Source of the DNA: Pseudomonas synxantha
GTDB lineage: Bacteria > Pseudomonadota > Gammaproteobacteria > Pseudomonadales > Pseudomonadaceae
Direction of reading: 5' to 3'
NCBI RefSeq assembly: GCF_900105675.1
Contig: NZ_LT629786.1
Coordinates: forward strand, 1,984,001 to 2,048,000
DNA: 64,000 bases
The position numbers and the translations under genes are program-made. Of the stretch, positions 57,157 to 64,000 are shown one piece after another. Numbering within the stretch: position 1 is the first letter of the stretch; every line of letters begins with the position of its first letter. The notes below the pieces were generated by a model, which was given only the letters and a program-made list of their open reading frames with translations, did no database searches and had not been told where the DNA came from.

Positions 57157-57413
57157 TCGCCAGTACCGGACAAAGCCCGGTCACGCTGCGCCGTGACTGG
57201 GACATGGTGATGGTCGGCCATATGACTGACTATTGGCGACGCCATCCGCCGGTCCATGTGCTGGTGGCTGGGTACATGGGCTACAAACCGGCAGAAAGTG
57301 TTACGGATGCGTCTGATCTGGCAAGCAACTTGGCGGCAATGGCGGAGGACATGCGCGCAGAGTTGCCTGAACACCTGCGCGGTGCGCTGGATGCGTTCGT
57401 TACGCCGGGATGA
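57111..57413 (+). CDS. T part of the frameshifted G-T chaperone
   Basis: The -1 frame is open across GGGGGAA (57108-57114) and encodes about 100 residues: FDWGQLYAHLIASTGQSPVT, LRRDWDMVMVGHMTDYWRR and YMGYKPAESVTDASDL. It has no start of its own in the first 90 bases and no ribosome site, which points to a fusion with G. The fused protein is about 200 residues. Confidence 0.72.
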   Translation, partial: GRPGPFDWGQLYAHLIASTGQSPVTLRRDWDMVMVGHMTDYWRRHPPVHVLVAGYMGYKPAESVTDASDLASNLAAMAEDMRAELPEHLRGALDAFVTPG

Positions 57414-57444
57414 CGCCGGTTTATTCCTGCTCTCGTCACTACCG

Positions 57445-57469
57445 AACTCCGCTCTGGCGGAGTTTTTTT
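57445..57469 (+). terminator. Intrinsic terminator before the tape measure gene
   Basis: AACTCCGC (57445-57452), loop TCTG, GCGGAGTT (57457-57464), followed by more T to 57469. It is a full-strength terminator inside the tail operon. Confidence 0.85.
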
Positions 57470-57492
57470 CGTCTGCTATGTGAGGTTACGGC

Positions 57493-60267
57493 ATGGATAG
57501 GAGTATCGCGTATCAGTTCACCGCCGGCACCCAAGGCTTTGACCGCGCAATCGAAAGTATTGAGCGGAATATGCGTGACGCTCGAACGACTTTTAGTCGG
57601 GAGCTGCGTGCGATTAATACCGAGATGGTGGGCAGCCAAACGCAATTGAGCCGTTTTGGTCCGGCGGTCAATGATGCATTGGGCGGTGTCAGCACCATCA
57701 TGCGCTCTGGGCTCTCCAGTGTTGCTGCCGGCCTGATCGGTGTTTTTGCGCTTGGTGCTTTCAAGGTCAAGCAGTTGGTTGTTGACAGCAAGGATGCGGC
57801 AATTCAGCAGCAGGCGGCTTATCGGGGCTTGGAGGCGGTCGCCAATCACGCAGGTGTCGGTATTGGCCGTGCCATGGATGAGGCGAACAAACTTGCTGCT
57901 GACGGCCTGATCAGTGTCGGAGATTCGGCCAAAGCGCTTCAAAACCTGTTGAGCCGGGGCTACAACGTCGACCAGGCAGTGAGCGTCATCACTCGCTTGA
58001 AAGATGCCGCTGCCTTTAACCGGCAGGCGAACCTTAGTCTTTCGGAAGCTGTAGTGTCGGCTACCGAAGGTTTGAAGAATGAAAACTCGGTGTTGGTCGA
58101 CAACGCTGGTGTCACTAAAAACGTTGCCAAAATGTGGGAAGAATATGCCAAGAGTATTGGCACTACCCGCGACAAGTTGACCGACTCACAAAAGATCACT
58201 GCTGAATACAACGGGGTGATGAAAGAAACTGAGGCCCAGGTCGGCAACGCCGCGAAAGCTGCTGACGGCTTGACTGGTAGCCAGGCTGAGCTTGATTCAA
58301 AAAGCAACGAGCTGCAAGTCACTATTGGCACGATCCTGGAGCCTGTTTTTGTCAGCCTAAACAAGCGACTTGCTGAGACGGCCAGTTGGTTCAATAGTCT
58401 GTTGAAAGGAATGACGGGCGTTGGGGCAACAGTCGACGAAGTGGCAGCGAACGTTGCTCGCTATGAAGCAATCCTCAAGGACTTCAAGCCTGGGCCTCGG
58501 GGCAATGGCAGTAAGGCGCCTCTCGAAGCGGCATTGGTGGAGGAGCGTCTGCTGCTGGAGAACATGCAACTTGTCTCCAACAAGGTAGACGAGGTTGACG
58601 CTGGTATGCGTTCCCGTGTTGCACGCATTGAAGAGCAGCGCCGAAAGGTGGCTGACATGGCGGCAACGGGCGACACAGCGATGACTAAGGCCCCACAGCA
58701 AGGCAGGACGGCACCAACAGCCTACGGTATCGAGGTTGCCCGCCTGACGAAGCTTGAGGCCGGTTATGCCGCAGCGATTGAGCACCGGGAAAAAGTGAAG
58801 GCGTCAACAACGCCTCCTACGAAAAAGACTGAAGATCCCATCGCGCCCTCGGGTAAGGCAACATCGCGGGTTAGCCAGTGGTCTGAGGCGCTGGATGCGC
58901 AGAAAGTTGCACACGCTCAACAGCAGACAGAACAGGGCACTTTTCTCCAATTTTCTCAGCAACAGGAAGCAGAGTACTGGCAAGGAATTCTCAAGCGTAC
59001 TGACCTGACAGCCAAGGAACGCTTGAGCGTGCAGCGCAATTACCTGGCCTCTTTGAACTCACTACGACGCGAGGACGAAGGTAAGGCGTTTGCCGACTTG
59101 CAGGCTCAGGCCCAGCAATACCGCAACAATATGGATGCGCGTTTGAATATCGCGCAGCAGGTGCTGGAGCGGAGCCGGCAACTTTATGGTCAGGACAGCC
59201 AGGAGTATCGCAAGGCGGCTGCGGAAGTGGTCGCTGTCGAGAGGGAAAAGCAGCAGCAAATCACCAACATGAAGCAACAGGAGTATGCCGCTGACAAGCA
59301 GGCACGGCTTACCGATGTTGCCCATGCGGAGCAGATGGCTCAGTTGGATCTGCAGGCCAACTTGATTACCCAGGCGCAGTTGCTGCAGGCCCAGGCTGAG
59401 TTTGAAAAGCAACGGTATGCAATTGAGGCCGAATCGCTTGCGCAGCGAAAGGTTTTGCTAGAACAGGATCCTGATCGGAACCCGGTAGCTCTCCAGCAAG
59501 TCCAGCAGCAAATTCTCGCTCTTGAACAGACACATCGCAACAGCATGGCTGTAATCGGCCGGCAGCAAACCATGGAGTCTCAGAGCAACTGGACTGGAAT
59601 GGTAGGGAGCCTGCAGGCCAGTTGGTCCAGCGGGTTGAACGGAATCCTTACCGGCACGATGGGAACCCAGGGGCTGTTGAAAGGGATCTTTGGAAGTATA
59701 GGCACCGCGTTTATCGAAAACATGGTCACCAAGCCATTGATGGCGTGGATCTTTGGCGAGACGGCGAAAACCGGTGCGACCGTCACGGGTGTCGGTGTGC
59801 GGACTGCTGCAGAAGCAGGCGGCGCGGCTATGTCGGTCGCGATCTGGGGCGCGGCGACCATCTCCAACATCATCGCCAGCGCATGGCAGGCGATGGCCGG
59901 TGCATTCGCCGCTATGTCAGCTATTCCGTTTATCGGACCCGTACTGGGGGTTGCGGCGGCGGTTGCGGCCGGTGCGTTTGTTTTCGGCTTGGTCAAGAAC
60001 GTGGCGTCAGCTGAGGGCGGTTACGACATCCCCGCAGGTGTGAACCCCATGACCCAACTTCACGAACAGGAGATGGTGCTGCCAAAGCAGTACGCGAACG
60101 TCATTCGTCAGGCAGCGAGCGGCGAAGGGCAACTGGGTGGCGGCGGCGGTGGTTATCACTATCACGACAACAGCGGACGCCTTACCCCGGCTGACATTCG
60201 GCGTAATGCGCGGGTGTTTGCAGAGGAAGTGCAGAAGTTGCGGCGTGATGGTGCCATTAAGGCATAA
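57493..60267 (+). CDS. Tail tape measure protein
   Basis: A 924-residue protein. The N-terminal SIAYQFTAGTQGFDRAIESI is followed by long helical/coiled-coil regions, Gln-rich (about residues 450-700), a hydrophobic region (SMSVAIWGAATISNIIASAW to GFVFGLVKN-like segment near residue 830) and a C-terminal ASAEGGYDIPAGVNPMTQLH typical of such proteins. It sets tail length and helps DNA entry. The gene begins 24 bases after a terminator. Confidence 0.92.
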   Translation: MDRSIAYQFTAGTQGFDRAIESIERNMRDARTTFSRELRAINTEMVGSQTQLSRFGPAVNDALGGVSTIMRSGLSSVAAGLIGVFALGAFKVKQLVVDSKDAAIQQQAAYRGLEAVANHAGVGIGRAMDEANKLAADGLISVGDSAKALQNLLSRGYNVDQAVSVITRLKDAAAFNRQANLSLSEAVVSATEGLKNENSVLVDNAGVTKNVAKMWEEYAKSIGTTRDKLTDSQKITAEYNGVMKETEAQVGNAAKAADGLTGSQAELDSKSNELQVTIGTILEPVFVSLNKRLAETASWFNSLLKGMTGVGATVDEVAANVARYEAILKDFKPGPRGNGSKAPLEAALVEERLLLENMQLVSNKVDEVDAGMRSRVARIEEQRRKVADMAATGDTAMTKAPQQGRTAPTAYGIEVARLTKLEAGYAAAIEHREKVKASTTPPTKKTEDPIAPSGKATSRVSQWSEALDAQKVAHAQQQTEQGTFLQFSQQQEAEYWQGILKRTDLTAKERLSVQRNYLASLNSLRREDEGKAFADLQAQAQQYRNNMDARLNIAQQVLERSRQLYGQDSQEYRKAAAEVVAVEREKQQQITNMKQQEYAADKQARLTDVAHAEQMAQLDLQANLITQAQLLQAQAEFEKQRYAIEAESLAQRKVLLEQDPDRNPVALQQVQQQILALEQTHRNSMAVIGRQQTMESQSNWTGMVGSLQASWSSGLNGILTGTMGTQGLLKGIFGSIGTAFIENMVTKPLMAWIFGETAKTGATVTGVGVRTAAEAGGAAMSVAIWGAATISNIIASAWQAMAGAFAAMSAIPFIGPVLGVAAAVAAGAFVFGLVKNVASAEGGYDIPAGVNPMTQLHEQEMVLPKQYANVIRQAASGEGQLGGGGGGYHYHDNSGRLTPADIRRNARVFAEEVQKLRRDGAIKA

Positions 60268-60277
60268 GGGGCGAATC

Positions 60278-60928
60278 ATGATTATAGGGCCGTTTTTTCC
60301 AGCGAGATGGATTGCTGGTTTACCAGATCGAGGGGTAATGGCCGAAGACGTTTTGCCCCATATGCCGGGGCAAACACTGCTCGCCAAGAAGGCACCGGAA
60401 TGGAGTACCGGCGTTCAGAAATCGGTAAGTGGGCGACGTCGAACCACGGCCTATTACGCTGCGCCTGTCTGGTCGTTCCAGATCAATTACAACGCTGTTC
60501 GTAAGCGTCCGGGGCTGGACGAGTGGACGCGGCTGTTGCAGTTTTTCAACGCACGCAAGGGACAGTTCGGTGAGTTCTTATATTTTGACCGTACCGATCA
60601 CCAGGTATCGAAGCATCGTTTCGGGTTCGGTGACGGGGCCATCCGGGTATTTCAACTTTCCAGAGCCATTGGGGACTGGGTAGAGCCGGTTTACGGCGTA
60701 GTCAACATTGAACTGCTGACAGTAAATGGAGTTCCCTCGAGCGCGTACACCGTGGATGAGTTGGGCCAAATCACATTTGCCCAGCCTCCCGCTGGTGGGG
60801 CTGTGTTGGAGTGGACAGGGGCCTTTTTCTTCCGTTGTGCCTACGAATCTGACTCGCTGAATAGCGCGCAGCCATTCGGGAGAATCTGGGAAATCAAAAA
60901 CGTCTCTTTTACGAGTATCAAGCCATGA
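60278..60928 (+). CDS. DUF2460 tail protein (distal tail type)
   Basis: A 216-residue protein. PEWSTGVQKSVSGRRRTTAYY, WTRLLQFFNARKGQFGEFLY and FGDGAIRVFQLSR fit the DUF2460 family, counterpart of RcGTA gp12. AAGGGG precedes ATG 60278; the longer frame to 60137 overlaps the tape measure. Stop overlaps next gene. Confidence 0.85.
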   Translation: MIIGPFFPARWIAGLPDRGVMAEDVLPHMPGQTLLAKKAPEWSTGVQKSVSGRRRTTAYYAAPVWSFQINYNAVRKRPGLDEWTRLLQFFNARKGQFGEFLYFDRTDHQVSKHRFGFGDGAIRVFQLSRAIGDWVEPVYGVVNIELLTVNGVPSSAYTVDELGQITFAQPPAGGAVLEWTGAFFFRCAYESDSLNSAQPFGRIWEIKNVSFTSIKP

Positions 60929-61785
60929 TCGAGGCTACTCCCAAACTAAAGCAATTTTTGTCCTCGGCACGCAGCTTTGTTATGGCCGATCTCTACACCA
61001 TCGCCTTGGCAAGCGGTCAGGTTCTTCGTTACACCGATGCGGGTATTCAACTCTATGTTGAAGGGGTGAACTACTCGGCGTCCGGTCCGTTAATCAAGCG
61101 TACGGGTGTCCGGATGGTACGAGGCATAGAGGTCGACACACTGAGTGTCACGTTCTATGCCGGCGTTCAAGACACTCTCCTGGGGGAGCCCGTGCTGGCC
61201 TTTATAGCTGGTGGTGGGTTCGACGGAGCATCACTAACTCTCGCCCGGGCCTTCATGTCGGACTGGGGCGCTCCGGTGGTTGGGACTGTAATGCGTTTTA
61301 TTGGTCGTGTTGCCGAAGTAGATCCTGCTAATAGAGAGCAGGCGACTGTTTCGGTCAAGTCGCCAATGGAGCTACTCGACACAAAAGTACCTAAGGGAGT
61401 TTTCCAGCCAGGGTGTCTACGTACCGTATATAGCGCTGACTGTGGCGTGAATCGGGCTTTGTTTGAAACAGCAGGGCATGTGCTATCGGTGTCGGCGGGC
61501 CTGAATATACAAACCGATGTCGCTGCAGAGCAGGGCTGGTTTGATCAGGGTGTAATTCGATTTGTAAATGGTGGTAACGCCGGCGTATCACGTACGGTTC
61601 GTCGCCAGTCGGGTAGCGGTGTTATTAGTTTGATACTCGGCTTGCCCGCAGTGCCTCAGCCCGGCGATCAGTTCCTTGTTTACCCAGGATGCCCGCGCAC
61701 GCTGGACGCCTGCACTAATAAGTTCGGTAACCGGGGTCGATATCGCGGGATGCCGTTCATTCCTGTCGCGGAGACGTCTGTATGA
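60925..61785 (+). CDS. DUF2163/BR0599 tail hub protein
   Basis: A 286-residue protein. ARSFVMADLYTIALASGQVL, NREQATVSVKSPMELLDTKV, CLRTVYSADCGVN and YPGCPRTLDACTNKFGNRGR with conserved Cys residues match the DUF2163/phage BR0599 family, counterpart of RcGTA gp13. The C-terminal GNRGRYRGMPFIP is typical. Confidence 0.88.
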   Translation: MIEATPKLKQFLSSARSFVMADLYTIALASGQVLRYTDAGIQLYVEGVNYSASGPLIKRTGVRMVRGIEVDTLSVTFYAGVQDTLLGEPVLAFIAGGGFDGASLTLARAFMSDWGAPVVGTVMRFIGRVAEVDPANREQATVSVKSPMELLDTKVPKGVFQPGCLRTVYSADCGVNRALFETAGHVLSVSAGLNIQTDVAAEQGWFDQGVIRFVNGGNAGVSRTVRRQSGSGVISLILGLPAVPQPGDQFLVYPGCPRTLDACTNKFGNRGRYRGMPFIPVAETSV

Positions 61786-62225
61786 CCGGGGTGGAATTGC
61801 TGCAGCGTGATGCAGTGTTGGCGGAGGCTCGGCGGTGGTTAAAGACTCCATATGCTCACCGGCAACATTTGGTGGGTGTTGGGGTGGATTGTGCCTGGTT
61901 ATTGATCGAGGTTTTCCACTCGGCTGGGCTTATGCCTTGGATCGACCCGGGCGCTTATGCCCAGGATTGGCACCTACATCGCAGTCGCGAACTGTATCTG
62001 GGCTGGTTGGATGAGTACGGTCATGAAATAGAAACGCCTCAGCCTGGGGACGTCGCGATTTGGAAGTTTGGGCGCACTTACAGCCATGGGGCGGTTGTTG
62101 TCGACGAGCACCGGGTTATTCATTCGTATCGCGATGTAGGCGTAGAAGTCGCCGATATGCGCGAAGAGCGCCTAGCCAGCAGGCCGGTGCGGTATTACAC
62201 GCTTAATCGATATGGGGGTGGATAA
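61782..62225 (+). CDS. NlpC/P60-type tail peptidase
   Basis: A 147-residue cysteine peptidase. AEARRWLKTPYAHRQHL and GVDCAWL with the catalytic Cys, then DVAIWKFGRTYSHGAVVVDE with the His. It cuts peptidoglycan at infection, counterpart of RcGTA gp14. It overlaps its neighbours by 4 and 1 bases. Confidence 0.9.
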   Translation: MTGVELLQRDAVLAEARRWLKTPYAHRQHLVGVGVDCAWLLIEVFHSAGLMPWIDPGAYAQDWHLHRSRELYLGWLDEYGHEIETPQPGDVAIWKFGRTYSHGAVVVDEHRVIHSYRDVGVEVADMREERLASRPVRYYTLNRYGGG

Positions 62226-64000
62226 TGGGGGGCGGTGGCAGCAGTATCTCGAATAGCGCAACACGCATAAACGCCTTGCAAATCCAAAGTAGCGCAAGTG
62301 GAAAGCCAATAGCCTGGATAGCAGGCCGAAACCGTATAAGTCCGAACCTTATCTACTACACCGACTTTGAGGCAGTTGCCAAAACAACTAAAACAAAGAC
62401 CGGTGGCAAAGGTGGCGGTGGCGCTACACAAAAAGACACCACCTATACCTATTACGCGGCCATCATCCTTGCGATTGGCCGTGGGCCGCTCAGCGCGGTA
62501 CGGCGTATTTTTCGGGATAAAGAAGTATTCGATGAGAAGTTGGTCGACGGCGTACCGCAGTCTGCTCTCGCGCAAATCGGGTTTAGCTTTATGCCTGGAC
62601 AACCGGATCAGCCAGTATGGGGTTACCTCGAAACCAAACACCCGACCGAAGCTATCGCATACTCCGATACTGCTTATGTGTACTCGGCACATTATCTGCT
62701 GAATGATAACGCCGGCGTTCAGAATCACACCTTTGAAGTTGACGGACCCTACCAGGTGCCGGGCTTGCCGGACGCTAACCCCGGCGTATTTCTGCCTGGC
62801 CTATTAATGGATCCGCTGGATGGCGTGGGTTTCGATCCTCGGTGGATTGATGACATGTCTAATTACCGCGACTACTGCTTGGCAGAAAACTTATTGCTGA
62901 GCCCCGTTCTGGACGAGCAGGCGCCCGCTAGTGAAGCTATCGCGCGATGGCTACAGCTGACCAACAGTGAAGTGGTGTGGTCTGCAGGAAAGATGAAGGT
63001 GGTTCCTTTTGGTGACCAAGTAGTTACCGGTAATGGGGTTACCTGGTATCCGAATGTTTCCCCAGTAGCGCATCTGACCGATGATGATTTTTTGGCAGAA
63101 GAGGGTGAGCCACCGGTACAGCTGAAGATAAAAAGCCAGGCCGATAGTTACAACGAAGTGTCGTTAGAGATTCTTGATCGTGATCATGAGTACAACACGG
63201 ATGTGGTGCGTGGAGTGGACCAAGCTGCTATTGAGCAATTCGGCTCTAGACCTATGGACACAATCAAGGCGTATGAAATCTGCAATCCCGTCATTGCGTC
63301 GCACTCGGCCCAGTTGCTGGTTCAACGCAAGCTTTATATACGCAATGAGTATCGCTTTTCCCTGGGTTGGCAACATGTGCTACTGGAGCCGATGGATCTG
63401 GTTACTGTCACCGAGCCGGGGTTGAAGCTTGATCGGCGATTGGTGCGTCTGATCTCCGTCGAGGAAGATGAGGATGGGAAAATTGCCATCGTTGCAGAGG
63501 ACGCATTGCTCGGCACTGGTAGCGCGTCAAATTACCCCGTGCAGAGCAAGAGCGGTTATCAGGGGAATCAGAACGCGGCGCCCGGCCCAGTACTACCGCC
63601 AATAATTTTTAACCCTCCTGAGAGTCTTCTACTTCCGGGCGAACTTCAGGTTTGGGGGGCGGTCGCCGGCGCTGGCGACTCCTGGGGCGGTTGTGAAGTC
63701 TGGATCAGTGCGGACGGTGACAGCTATCGGATGGTAGAGAGTATCTATGGCCGATCTCGGATAGGACGCCTTACTGCGCCTTTGGAGGTTGGTAGTGATC
63801 CTGATCTGCAGAATGCTTTGTCGGTCCAGTTGTCGGTTCCTTCTGAACTCACGGCGGCCACCACAGGTGAGGCTGATAGTGGTGCAACGCTTTGTTGGGT
63901 TAACGGTGAGTTGATCAGCTACCGAGATGCTGTGCTCACCGGGCCGGGATCATACAATCTGAGCTATCTACGTCGAGGCCGGCTAAGTTCTAAGGTCGCT
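62225..64000 (+). CDS. Tail tip/host-interaction protein, 5' part
   Basis: The frame opens at ATG 62225 (one base overlapping the previous stop) and stays open to the right edge, 592 codons. It starts MGGGGSSISNSATRINALQI; GKPIAWIAGRNRISPNLIYY, YYAAIILAIGRGPLSAVRRI and YRFSLGWQHVLLEPMDLVTV resemble the large tail tip proteins (GTA gp15/J-like) of phages with DUF2460/DUF2163/NlpC modules. It should form the baseplate hub that contacts the host. Confidence 0.85.
   Translation, partial: MGGGGSSISNSATRINALQIQSSASGKPIAWIAGRNRISPNLIYYTDFEAVAKTTKTKTGGKGGGGATQKDTTYTYYAAIILAIGRGPLSAVRRIFRDKEVFDEKLVDGVPQSALAQIGFSFMPGQPDQPVWGYLETKHPTEAIAYSDTAYVYSAHYLLNDNAGVQNHTFEVDGPYQVPGLPDANPGVFLPGLLMDPLDGVGFDPRWIDDMSNYRDYCLAENLLLSPVLDEQAPASEAIARWLQLTNSEVVWSAGKMKVVPFGDQVVTGNGVTWYPNVSPVAHLTDDDFLAEEGEPPVQLKIKSQADSYNEVSLEILDRDHEYNTDVVRGVDQAAIEQFGSRPMDTIKAYEICNPVIASHSAQLLVQRKLYIRNEYRFSLGWQHVLLEPMDLVTVTEPGLKLDRRLVRLISVEEDEDGKIAIVAEDALLGTGSASNYPVQSKSGYQGNQNAAPGPVLPPIIFNPPESLLLPGELQVWGAVAGAGDSWGGCEVWISADGDSYRMVESIYGRSRIGRLTAPLEVGSDPDLQNALSVQLSVPSELTAATTGEADSGATLCWVNGELISYRDAVLTGPGSYNLSYLRRGRLSSKVA

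Larger units (their letters stand above)
32182..64000. mobile_element. Lambdoid siphovirus-type prophage, right end outside the window
   Basis: An unbroken run of phage genes from integrase (left) to tail tip protein (right edge): integration, early leftward operon, immunity region, replication, lysis, packaging, head and tail modules in lambda-like order. The structural genes I checked are open and full length for their families, so the element may be inducible. The missing part should hold remaining tail genes, an endolysin and attR. Confidence 0.95.

Overview
The window is a piece of a Pseudomonas chromosome, most likely from the P. fluorescens group. The evidence is the high GC content, a REPIN-type repeat pair, an alpha-glucan/trehalose gene order that as I recall it matches P. 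aeruginosa PA2160-PA2165, and a pvdQ-type acylase behind a PvdS-type promoter. A prophage starts beside a tRNA-Cys gene near 32.1 kb and runs past the right edge.

Host part, 1-32.2 kb. The left edge cuts a secreted protein gene. From 15.06 kb down to 0.4 kb the minus strand carries glgA, treZ, malQ, treY, a DUF2934 gene and glgX. Together they make, trim and rearrange alpha-glucan and convert it to trehalose. Directly behind glgX, with 4-base overlaps, come an acyl-CoA-dehydrogenase-like gene, a PIG-L deacetylase, a NodS-type methyltransferase and a family 2 glycosyltransferase, then after a gap a second, probably altered, PIG-L paralogue. From 15.5 to 24.2 kb there are ordinary accessory genes: a 2-hydroxyacid dehydrogenase, a lipase-like hydrolase, a YqaA membrane protein, a DUF411 protein, an SRPBCC protein, a chemoreceptor, an aldo/keto reductase with a divergent LysR regulator, and an AraC regulator. 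From 24.3 to 28.7 kb lies an AhpD-like protein, a flavin monooxygenase/dehydrogenase and an NrtA/SsuA-type ABC importer whose binding protein has a Tat signal. A small membrane protein, a Fur-like regulator and pvdQ complete the host part.

Prophage, 32.2-64.0 kb (right end not seen). The integrase abuts tRNA-Cys. A leftward early operon (40.2 to 32.3 kb) encodes a dNMP kinase, a KilAC-like protein, a PrtN-like activator, a DUF2303 protein, a cytosine-C5 methyltransferase with an unusual repeat array, a PAPS-reductase-like protein, a DUF4224 protein and the integrase. The immunity region at 40.2-41.5 kb has a CI-type S24 repressor, a Cro-like protein and matching operator candidates. The rightward operon holds a CII-like regulator, a DksA-type zinc finger and a PrimPol/helicase. 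After it comes a block of eleven GTGTTGGGT repeats that looks like an iteron origin. A switch region at 45.8-46.05 kb has direct repeats and two terminators. The late genes follow: two holin-like proteins, Nu1/GpA terminase, gpW-like joiner, lambda-type portal, S49 protease with a probable nested scaffold, decoration protein, a Mu gpT-like capsid protein, head-tail connectors, tail tube, a G/G-T chaperone pair made by -1 frameshifting, tape measure, and a GTA-like DUF2460/DUF2163/NlpC/tail-tip module.

In this reading the prophage is a siphovirus-type lambdoid mosaic. The points I rate as most novel are the iteron-like block behind the primase, the possible DNA-modification set (PAPS-reductase-like protein, cytosine methyltransferase, dNMP kinase), and the host PIG-L/NodS/GT2 operon coupled to glgX. 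All functional calls come from reading motifs by eye, without database searches.
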